Shown: positions 40,541 through 49,300 of the stretch, in pieces
Layout: every line of letters begins with the position of its first letter
Position numbering within the stretch: the first letter of the stretch is position 1
Assembly (NCBI RefSeq): GCF_041296385.1
Contig: NW_027184083.1
Span: forward strand, 2,790,001 to 2,854,000
Reading direction: 5' to 3'
DNA from: Aphelocoma coerulescens
Lineage: Eukaryota; Chordata; Aves; Passeriformes; Corvidae
DNA: 64,000 bases
The notes under the pieces: model-generated
What the model was told of the DNA's origin: nothing
Databases searched by the model: none
Seen by the model: the letters and a program-made list of their open reading frames with translations, nothing else
Translations under genes and position numbers: made by a program

Positions 40541-43142
40541 AAAATAGGTGAATACACATTACGACTACCCCTGAAGTTGTTGCGTAGGCAGATTGAAGAG
40601 GAAAGGATTTCATCTTCATCACTCTCCTTCTTTCTTGTTTTGACAGAATTAAGAACTTGTAAAAAATCTGATATTACTGATGCTCACCACTCCTCCAATT
40701 AGACTACGCTCACTTACACTGTGCTGAGGACAACAAAGTCCAGAGCTTTGGATATCTCCCACTTCTGCCCTAGGAATTGCTTCCAGTGCTGTACCTTTGC
40801 TCCAGCTGCGAAACCAAACCAGCAGAACCAAGGAAGTTCTCTCTGAATGAACCAAGAATTCTCACACAGTGCTAAGCCTAGCCCATTTCTCTTGAAGGCT
40901 ACAACAGCAGTCATGGCAGTGAACACTGCTCTTCACTGGGCCATTCCTCTGAAAAAAACGTGCACCACCTCTCAACCTAAACCGTTAAGCCTCCTGGTGA
41001 TGCTGACTGACAAAGCGTCCCACTGCAGTTAGATTCCAACAGCTACTTCCAATGACCAGTCAACAGAGCTTTGCAGACTTGAAACAGTCCAACAAATTAA
41101 AGGAGCTATGTTTTATGGCTGCTTTTCAAACATCATTGACTTACGTTCCTTTGCCAGGTTAAGTGAAGGTGGCCCATCCACCTTGATCAAAGTCAGCAGA
41201 ATTTTGGCCCAATTTGCTGTTATGCACCATGTCATGACACGATCTCTTGGTGTGGATGCAAAATTCCCACTGAAGTGCATGTCGCTACATGACTTAAGGC
41301 TACCTACTCACAGAGTGTCCACTCCACTGCCACACCCATTTTCTGGCCACCTTTAAATGACTGAGCAGTCTTACTTTTTCAAACATTTCTCAGGGGAACA
41401 TGACCACCAACTCCTCCTTTCTGAAGTTTAGGAACCTAATTTAAAAGTACTACTACCAATACCAGATTATCCAAAATCCATTTGCTCCATCAACAAACTC
41501 TGAGCAAGCGCTGATAATTAGTTTCAAGACTTTTACATATTTTTACAGTGGGCTTTTTGTTTGCGTCTTTGTTTTTAAAGCAGATGGAGTAGTCTGCTGT
41601 TTCCCTGAGGCTACCAGGGGTGCGAAGCAGGCAGGCAGAGCCCCGGCGTGGGCAGCACAGGGGACCCCGGGCGCTGACGGCTGCCACCGGCGTGCTCCAG
41701 GTCTGGAACGGCAGGCAGGGCTGCACCCCGCGTCTGCCACAACAGCTGCAGCTTCTGCAGCCTGAAACACAGCTGGCTCAGGGGTTTAAATCAAGAGCCA
41801 AAATATTTTGCTGGTTAATTTGGGGCAGAGAAAGGTCATCACTTCTAGTATGGCATAAGCCTGCCACTACATTTCTGTGAAGGAAAATCACCTTGTTGGA
41901 GTGAAACTCCTGGGTAAAATACTGAAGCGCTTTCAGATTCATATTATCCGACATTTCTGTGACCTTCTTTTATACCTGCATTGCCTCATTCTGCTGGTTT
42001 TGGGCACAAGTTCTTTGTACGCTATTCTGGAAACAAACAAAAAAAAAACCCCAAAAACAACACCCACCCCTGCCCCACCATCACTCCTTCCCCAGCCCCA
42101 ACCCTAACAAAACCAACCTGCAGAATGTTCAGGATTTCAAATGAGAACAAGCATAGATGGGACATAAAAAGATGGATCCTCCTTAGACATTTGTGCATGC
42201 AGTGCCCTGCAATCAACTAAATTCTATTTCTCGTACACCAAATATTTCTCTTCGGAACTTCTTGTTCTCCATTCAAACCCTTCTGGGAGGGTAATCAAGG
42301 AGATACTCTACATATTTTTAGCACATGTTGCACTAGTCAATTAAATCCAATGCACAGCATTACTTGACTGAGGCGGTGACAAGGTCAATTAAGACCTGTT
42401 CATATCTTAATTTGGAGCTCTTCCAACTGCTTGAAAAGTGAAGCCTTGGACATTGAAGGTTCAGACTAAGGAATATCCAAAACGTGGACAGCATCTCCCT
42501 TCTGCTGGAAGCCTTGAAGTTCACCACTGCAGTCTGCAGCCTACACAGATCATCTGAGTATTGTAAAAGTTCTCCAAGGAAGAACAAAAACAAGGCTAAT
42601 GCATGCACACAAACGCTGATCAAAAGCACTTGGACAAAAATATGTAACCTTCACTTTTGGAAAGACAAGGTGACTATGGTTGTCTCTACAGTACTCGTAG
42701 GAAAAAATCCCTGAAGTTTTGCAAAACCTCTTTTCAGGGGTTTGTTAACTTCATTTTTGTTAAGAAATGGGGAACACAGAAAGACCTGTCACTTTTTTTG
42801 CAAAATGCCATAGAAACTGCTACATTCACTTCAACAACAGTCCAAGTAACCTTCTCTTCAAATACTGACCATATGCAGTTCTGGTTGATACAAACCCCCA
42901 TTACCCAAGAAAGGAACAACTCGGCAAGCAGTTTGCAAAGATGAACAACTTAGCACAACTGTGGCTGATGACATGCCCTGACCTTTTTTGCCTTCAGCTA
43001 TGGGTGCCGTACCCTCCTACCCTCACACATGCCACTCAAAGCTCCTTGCGTGGAGCTCTTGCACCACCTATGACAGCAACTGTGCCAAGCCGCCATCCTT
43101 CTTCAGCACCACTGCACCTACCACAAGGTAGCTGAATCAGAG
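40541..43142. other. Unassigned, host-like noncoding DNA
   Basis: 2.6 kb without retroviral motifs, long frames or LTR ends. Base composition is mixed, with a GC-rich patch at about 41620-41770 and an A/C-rich stretch at 42030-42110. Short frames on both strands (up to about 95 codons) show no recognisable domain. It may be unique host sequence between two ERV clusters. Confidence 0.5.
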
Positions 43143-43638
43143 TGTGAAAAACGAGGTTCACTCTCCTGTGAGAATTCAAAGGGTTTAATATAAAGACAAT
43201 AAGAGACACATAAAATAAAGCAAAGAGGTAACGGCCGGGTGCCTTGGCGCTCTGCCAAGAGCACACCTGATGCTAGAGGTGAGTCCTTTTTATACCATTT
43301 TTACTGTCTGTTCTTTATTCATATTAAAACTTTTCCCGGAGCTGTTCTGCATGGCCACTCCTTGGTTCCGCCTTTTTAGAGCATGCGTAGTCTTCTGCCT
43401 TGCGGTTTTATTTCTTTTGATTCTTGGGGTTGGGCTTGCTAGGTAAGAGTCGATGGTAGGGTGGATCTCTTAATTCTCCAGACAGTCAGGGCTGATTGCA
43501 GCTTTGGGCCTCTTCATCTCTCCGGGCAGAGCGGTGATAACGGCTTTCGAACTCTCCTGGCCACCCGTTCTCCGGGCGGAGTAGCCTTTAGGCCCTTTTG
43601 TTCCCTGGACAAAGTGTTGATTAGCAGCTTCTTGGGCC
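43143..43638 (-). repeat. 3' LTR of gamma-like provirus
   Basis: Starts TGTGAAAAACGAGG on the + strand. The minus strand has a TATA box (GGTATAAAAAGG, near 43290-43302) and ATTAAA near 43183. At its inner edge the first three bases (TGA in sense) are lost where it is fused to pol. It matches 55796-56291. Confidence 0.9.
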
Positions 43639-45080
43639 CCTTTTTGTGTGCTAAATGCTCCAGTGCTCTCTTTAGAGCATATAATTCACAAGATTGCACC
43701 GACCAATTTGAAGGTAGTTTTCCTTTTTCGATGGTCTGTATATTTATCCCATCGACTAAGGCATATCCTGACATTCTTTTTCCTTGCAGGCATCTGGATG
43801 AACCATCCACATATATTCTTTCCCCTTCTAAGAGAGCTTGTTCTGCTAGATCCTCCTGAACTTTTGTTTGGTATTGAATAATTTCCAAGCAATCATGTGC
43901 CAGGTCATCTTTTGGTTCCCCATACAGGAATTGGGCCAGATTGAGGCTTTTGCTCGTTTCTATAGTTAGATCATTACTGTCAATCAGAATTGCTTCATAT
44001 TTTAATATCCTGGAGTCTGTTAACCATTTTTCAGCTTTTTGATTTAGCACATTTCGAACCGCATGGGGTGTGTATACAATCAGTTTACTTCTAAAGGTGA
44101 GCTTACGGCTCTCCTCCACCAAAATAGCAGTAGCTGCTATGGCTTGAATGCATACTGGCCAGCCACGGCTTACTGGGTCCAATAGTTTAGATAAATAAGC
44201 TATTGGTCTTCTCACCCCTCCCCATTCCTGGACTAATACACCATGAGCTACTCCATTTTCTGCATTCACATATAAATGAAAGGGGTTTTTTAGTGAGGGT
44301 AAGCTTAGGGCTGGTACCGAGGCTAGTTTCAACTTCAGTTTTTCTAATTTATTATCATCATCTTTGGTCCATTGTATCTTGTCTCCCCCTGTTAATTTTT
44401 CATATAAAAATTTTACTGTTTGTGTATATCCTTCAATCCATAGTCTGCAATATCCCAGTAGCCCCAGCAATCTTCTAACATCCTTCTTTGAAGAGGGAGG
44501 AGGGAGGGATAAAATCCCTGTAATTCTTTCCGGACTTAGTTTTCGGCTACCTTTGCTTATCAGGTGGCCGAGATATTTTACTTCTGATTCCACAAACTGT
44601 AATTTCCTTTTTGATGCCCTTAGTCCCTTTTCCCCAAGAAAATCTAGAAGCTTTATAGTAGCTTCTTTAATTTCATCTTCTCCTGATATTAGAAGATCAT
44701 CTACATATTGGATAATTTGTATTCCTGGGGGAGTGGGGAAGGTTTGTAATATTTCTCCCAAGGCTTGCCCAAATAAATTTGGGGCCTCACAATTCCCCTG
44801 TGGCAGTTTAGTCCCCCTCAATTGGTTCTTTTTCCCTGTGTTTGGATCTTCCCATTCAAAGGCAAAAATATTTTGGCTTTCCTCTGCCAGTGGGCAAGCC
44901 CAAAAGGCATCTTTAAGATCCACCACACTAAACCACGGATGTTGAGGTGGAATTTTGCTTAAAAGAGTGTAGGGATTAGGAACCATAGGGTAGCAGGCCC
45001 GTGTTCTTTTGTTTACTTCTCTTAAATCTTGCACTAATCTATAATTTCCATCAGATTTCTTTACTGGGAGAATAGGGGTA
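43639..45080 (-). pseudogene. pol: Gamma-like RT and partial RNase H, fused to LTR
   Basis: The open minus-strand frame from 45034 begins with VQDLREVNKRT-type sequence. VVDLKDAFWACP lies at residues 37-48, LPQG at 77-80 and YVDDLL at 110-115, then thumb, connection (GLLGYCRLWIEGYTQ) and an RNase H start (IYVDGSSRCLQGKRM, SCELYALKRALEHL). The second RNase H aspartate and the rest are missing: after LAHKKG the frame enters the LTR and stops at 43514. The first part of RT lies on the other side of the ERVL insertion, at 52346-52557. The palm is complete, but the enzyme is split by a 7.3-kb insertion. Confidence 0.9.
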
Positions 45081-45981
45081 TGTCTCGGTTTGAAAGACAG
45101 GTGTCTGCTAAGGAAGGCAGAAGCCTCCCTTGGAGTGGCAGATGTAACCCCTTTCCCTCTGAGTTATGATTTTGGAATCAAGGGTCTTTAGGCAAAGATG
45201 TGGGAAATAGGAATAACAGTTCTTTACTATATATATATATAGATAGATAGATAGGTAGATATATAACCAGTCGAACAAAACAACAACAACTATGACAGTA
45301 ACAGCAAACACAAACCCAGTCCCAGCCTTCTCGGCTGTCAGGGTCTTTCCCCTCGGGTGCAGTTCCGCTCGCAGCCGACAGGGATCGCTGGCGGCTCCCG
45401 GTGAGCAGGGCAGGTGCGATGGTTCCCCCGTGGCTGCTTTGGTGCCCTGGGATCCCAGGGAAGGATGGAACAAAAAAACTTCACAAATCCCGGCTGGTCA
45501 GCCGGTCCTGGACTCCCAGAACCGCAGGCTGGACTGGCAGGCCGGAGCTGCAGGCACAAACACAAATCCCGGGTGGCAGACGAGATGTATCCAAAAGGGG
45601 AACCCCCGGGGCTCCAGGCAGGCAGGGTGAGCACGGCTACAGCGTAGCGAAGGCTCGAAACAGCAGCGGTGCAGGGCGGCCCCAGCCCCAGCCTCCAGCA
45701 GGGCAGGGAAAGCAGCCTTGGGATCCCGGTGTTGTTTCCAGCAGAAAGGAAAGACGCCGAAAACGGGAACCAGCAGCTCTTCTCTCCGCGGCTTCTCTCT
45801 CCAGACGCTGAGAGCGAACTGAACTGCCCGCCAGGTGAAAACAAAAGCCTGGACGGGCCCTTTTGTCTTTCTTAAGTATGGCTATCTCCTCTCAAGTATG
45901 GCCATTTATCTCCTAGCAACATGCCATGGGAAAAAATTCCTTTAACAGAAAAAAAACTAGGACTAAAGTAAAACCCCAACA
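45081..45981 (-). repeat. 3' LTR of ERVL provirus
   Basis: 901 bp, TGTCTCGGTTTG...ACCCCAACA on the + strand. It has a GATA microsatellite at 45238-45258 and a GC-rich middle. At its inner edge the minus strand reads GGAAAAAAATTCGGGGTGGA, a likely polypurine tract. Confidence 0.94.
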
Positions 45982-46117
45982 TTATCCACCCCGAATTTTT
46001 TTCCATACTAACATGTTACATGAAACTTAACTTTTTAACCATATAAATACAAGCATCACCTAAATTATATACATATGTACATGCTGATACTGATACAAGT
46101 ACAGAGCCATGGGTAGT
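45982..46117 (-). other. ERVL 3' untranslated region
   Basis: Short AT-rich sequence between the pol stop and the 3' LTR, with the polypurine tract at its end. There is no env. Confidence 0.7.
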
Positions 46118-48457
46118 TCACCCTAAAACAAGGTCCCCTTGCGGTATGCATCGGGTCTCTCCATCCCTTTGCATCACCCACCAGGTACAACCTGGTCCCT
46201 GAGCAAAAACAACCCCATGGATGGGTTTGTCTTTGCTCAAGGCAGATTTTACCCAAACAGTTTTTCCAAGCATACCTCTCATGTGCACCACTGGAACCTT
46301 ATCCCCATCTGTTGTTTGTAGGGGTTCGGATTGGGCAGGGCCTGCTCGGCTGGTGGAGCCTCGGGTGTTAACTAACCAGGTGGCTCTTGCTAAATGCACC
46401 TCCCAGTTTTTGAAACTCCCCCCACCCAGTGCCTTCAAGGTGGTTTTAAGCAGTCCATTACACCGCTCAACCTTCCCAGCTGCTGGTGCATGGTAAGGGA
46501 TGTGGTACACCCACTCAATGCCATGTTCTCTAGCCCAGGTGTTTATAAGGCTGTTCTTGAAGTGAGTCCCATTGTCAGATTCAATCCTCTCAGGGGTACC
46601 ATGCCTCCAAAGGACTTGTTTTTCAAGGCCCAGGATGGTGTTCCGGGCAGTAGCGTGAGGCACAGGGTAGGTCTCCAGCCATCCTGTGGTGGCTTCTACC
46701 ATTGTGAGCACATGGCGCTTGCCTTGGCGGGTTTGAGGCAGTGTGATGTAATCAATCTGCCAGGCCTCCCCATACTTGTATTTGGACCACCGCCCACCAT
46801 ACCACAGGGGCTTCACCCGCTTGGCTTGCTTGATCGCAGCGCATGTCTCACAGTCATGGATCACCTGGGAGATACTGTCCATGGTCAGATCCACCCCTCG
46901 GTCTCGTGCCCACTTATAGGTGGCATCTCTGCCCTGATGGCCTGAGGCATCATGGGCCCATCGAGCTAGGAACAACTCTCCTTTATGTTGCCAATCCAGG
47001 TCTATCTGGGACACCTCTATTTTCGCAGCCTGATCTACCTGCTTGTTATTACGATGTTCTTCATTAGCCCGGCTCTTGGGAATGTGAGCATCTACATGAC
47101 GGGCCTTCACAGATAGCTTCTCTACTCGAGCGGCAATGTCTTTCCACTCCTCAGCAGCCCAGATTGGTTTTCCTCTGCGCTGCCATTTTGCCTTATTCCA
47201 CCTTTCCAGCCAACCCCACAGAGCATTGGCTACCATCCATGAATCAGTGTAAAGGTAGAGCTTTGGCCACTTCTCTCTTTCAGCAATGTCCAGAGCTAAT
47301 TGAACGGCTTTGAGTTCAGCAAATTGGCTCGATCCACCTTCTCCTTCAGTAGCCTGTGCAACTTGTCGTGTGGGGCTCCATACAGCGGCTTTCCATTTCC
47401 GGCTAGCGCCTACAATTCGGCAGGAACCATCAGTGAAGAGGGCATATTGTCTTTCACTCTCTGGTAGCTCGTTGTATGGTGGGGCTTCTTCGGCACGCGT
47501 CACCTGCTCCTCTTCTTCTTCAGAAGATAACCCAAAAGTCTCACCTTCTGGCCAGTTTGTAATTATTTCCAAGATCCCAGGGCGACTTGGGTTTCCAATT
47601 CGGGCACGCTGCGTGATGAGGGCGATCCATTTGCTCCAAGTAGCATCAGTGGCGTGATGCGTGGAGGGAACCTTTCCTTTGAACATCCACCCCAGCACTG
47701 GTAGTCGGGGTGCCAGGAGGAGTTGTGCCTCAGTTCCAATTACCTCTGAGGCAGCTTGGACTCCTTCATAGGCTGCCAAGATTTCTTTCTCTGTGGGAGT
47801 GTAGTTGGCTTCGGACCCTCTGTAGCTTCGGCTCCAGAATCCCAGCGGTCGGCCTTGAGTCTCACCAGGCACCTTCTGCCAGAGGCTCCAGGACAGACCA
47901 TTGTTCCCGGCTGCAGAGTAGAGCACGTTCTTCACCTCTGGTCCTGTCCTGACTGGGCCAAGGGCTACGGCGTGAGCGATTTCCTGCTTGATCTGGGCAA
48001 AGGCTTGCTGCTGTTCAGGGCCCCAGTGGAAATCGTTCTTCTTGCGGGTAACCAGGTAGAGAGGGCTCACGATCTGGCTGTACTCAGGAATGTGCATCCT
48101 CCAGAAACCTATGGCGCCTAGGAAAGCCTGTGTTTCCTTCTTGTTGGTTGGTGGAGACATCGCAGTGATCTTATTGATGACCTCAGTGGGAATCTGACGC
48201 CGTCCATCTTGCCACTTCACTCCCAGGAACTGGATCTCTCGGGCAGGCCCCTTGACTTTGCTCTTCTTGATGGCGAAACCAGCTTTTAGGAGAATTTGGA
48301 TTATTCTCTCTCCCTTCTCAAACACTTCTGTTGCGGTGTTCCCCCACACAATGATGTCATCAATGTACTGCAGATGTTCTGGGGCCTCACCCTTTTCCAG
48401 TGCAGCCTGGATCAGTCCATGGCAGATGGTGGGACTGTGCTTCCCCCCCTGGGGCAG
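46118..48457 (-). CDS. pol: ERVL Pol, downstream part: RT palm to integrase
   Basis: Frame open from just after the TGA at 48460-48458. It reads LPQGGKHSPT, then the polymerase box HLQYIDDIIVWG, thumb, and RNase H (ALFTDGSCR with D, QFAELKAVQLAL with E, LYLYTDSWMVANAL with D). Integrase has HDASGHQG and CETCAAIK (HHCC), WQIDYITLPQ (D), IESDNGTHF (D) and, after 35 residues, GKVERCNG (E). It ends in a C-terminal PVVHMRGMLGKTVWV and WWVMQRDGETRCIPQGDLVLG-type domain. Every catalytic residue I can check is present. The only break in Pol is the upstream TGA, in the same frame as protease-RT. Confidence 0.9.
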   Translation of the reverse strand: MPQGGKHSPTICHGLIQAALEKGEAPEHLQYIDDIIVWGNTATEVFEKGERIIQILLKAGFAIKKSKVKGPAREIQFLGVKWQDGRRQIPTEVINKITAMSPPTNKKETQAFLGAIGFWRMHIPEYSQIVSPLYLVTRKKNDFHWGPEQQQAFAQIKQEIAHAVALGPVRTGPEVKNVLYSAAGNNGLSWSLWQKVPGETQGRPLGFWSRSYRGSEANYTPTEKEILAAYEGVQAASEVIGTEAQLLLAPRLPVLGWMFKGKVPSTHHATDATWSKWIALITQRARIGNPSRPGILEIITNWPEGETFGLSSEEEEEQVTRAEEAPPYNELPESERQYALFTDGSCRIVGASRKWKAAVWSPTRQVAQATEGEGGSSQFAELKAVQLALDIAEREKWPKLYLYTDSWMVANALWGWLERWNKAKWQRRGKPIWAAEEWKDIAARVEKLSVKARHVDAHIPKSRANEEHRNNKQVDQAAKIEVSQIDLDWQHKGELFLARWAHDASGHQGRDATYKWARDRGVDLTMDSISQVIHDCETCAAIKQAKRVKPLWYGGRWSKYKYGEAWQIDYITLPQTRQGKRHVLTMVEATTGWLETYPVPHATARNTILGLEKQVLWRHGTPERIESDNGTHFKNSLINTWAREHGIEWVYHIPYHAPAAGKVERCNGLLKTTLKALGGGSFKNWEVHLARATWLVNTRGSTSRAGPAQSEPLQTTDGDKVPVVHMRGMLGKTVWVKSALSKDKPIHGVVFAQGPGCTWWVMQRDGETRCIPQGDLVLG

Positions 48458-49246
48458 TCAGTTCCAGGTGTACTGCACACCCCTCCAGGTGAAAGCAAAC
48501 TGAGGCCTGCACTCTGCTGCCAGAGGAATGGAGAAAAATGCATTGGCAATGTCAATAGTGGCATACCACTTTGCTGCTTTGGACTCCAGCTCATACTGGA
48601 GCTCCAACATGTCGGGCACAGCAGCGCTCAGCGGTGGAGTCACTTCATTCAAGCCACGATAGTCCACAGTCAATCTCCATTCCCCATCAGACTTGCGCAC
48701 AGGCCAAATGGGGCTGTTGAAGGGTGAGTGGGTCTTGCTGACCACCCCTTGGCTCTCCAGCTCACGAATCATCTTGTGGATGGGAATCACAGCATCTCGA
48801 TTTGTCCGATACTGCCGGCGGTGCACTGTCGAGGTGGCAATTGGCACTCGTTGCTCTTCCACTTTCAGGAGCCCAACTGCAGAAGGATTCTCAGACAGTC
48901 CGGACAGGGTGTTCAACTGCCTAATGCCCTCTGCCTCCACAGCAGCAATCCCAAACGCCCACCTGAGTCCCTTTGGGTCTTTGTAATAGCCATTCCGGAG
49001 GAAGTCTATGCCCAGAATACACGGGGCCTCTGGGCCGGTCACAATCGGATGCTTTTGCCACTCCTTCCCAGTCAGGCTCACCTCAGCTTCCAAAAGGGTC
49101 AACTGCTGTGATCCCCCAGTCACCCCAGCAATGGATACAGGTTCTGCCCCCACATGTCCCGATGGCATTAAAGTACACTGTGCCCCAGTATCAACCAATG
49201 CATCATATTTTTGTGGCTCTGATGTGCCAGGCCATCGGATCCACAC
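48458..49246 (-). CDS. pro-pol: ERVL Pol, upstream part: protease and RT fingers
   Basis: Continuous with gag in the same frame: 19 codons lie between the gag UAG (49303-49301) and 49246. The aspartic protease has ALVDTGAQCTLM and later ILGIDFLRNG. RT begins with INSPIWPVRK-type sequence (SPFNSPIWPVRKSDGEWRLT), then TVDYRGLNEVTPPL and ATIDIANAFFSIPL with the first catalytic aspartate. The frame is cut by TGA at 48460-48458, directly before LPQG. The first codon of this piece is not a real start, because protein would arise only by readthrough of the UAG. Confidence 0.88.
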   Translation of the reverse strand: MWIRWPGTSEPQKYDALVDTGAQCTLMPSGHVGAEPVSIAGVTGGSQQLTLLEAEVSLTGKEWQKHPIVTGPEAPCILGIDFLRNGYYKDPKGLRWAFGIAAVEAEGIRQLNTLSGLSENPSAVGLLKVEEQRVPIATSTVHRRQYRTNRDAVIPIHKMIRELESQGVVSKTHSPFNSPIWPVRKSDGEWRLTVDYRGLNEVTPPLSAAVPDMLELQYELESKAAKWYATIDIANAFFSIPLAAECRPQFAFTWRGVQYTWN

Positions 49247-49300
49247 CGTCCAGAAAACCCGGTTCTCCCGTGCCTCTTCCTGGCTAGAGGCAGGGCCCCT

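Noticed and set aside
40237..41356. Host gene in the 40.2-41.4 kb spacer or LTR
   Set aside because: Frames of up to about 105 codons have no recognised motif, and part overlaps the copy B 3' LTR; only one short stretch is kept as a weak finding.
43139..43142. AGAG/TCCT as a 4-bp duplication for the gamma-like provirus
   Set aside because: The two flanks do not match in direct orientation.
44364..44945. 193-codon plus-strand frame
   Set aside because: Antisense to the gamma-like RT, whose motifs are clear on the minus strand.
45292..45844. Frames of 112-168 codons inside the ERVL LTRs (repeated at 51.6-52.2 kb and, in part, 1.8-2.4 kb)
   Set aside because: They lie in GC-rich LTR sequence, occur in both orientations and have no domain; they are by-products of composition.
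46139..48121. Plus-strand frames of 60-180 codons opposite ERVL pol
   Set aside because: Shadows of the minus-strand pol gene.
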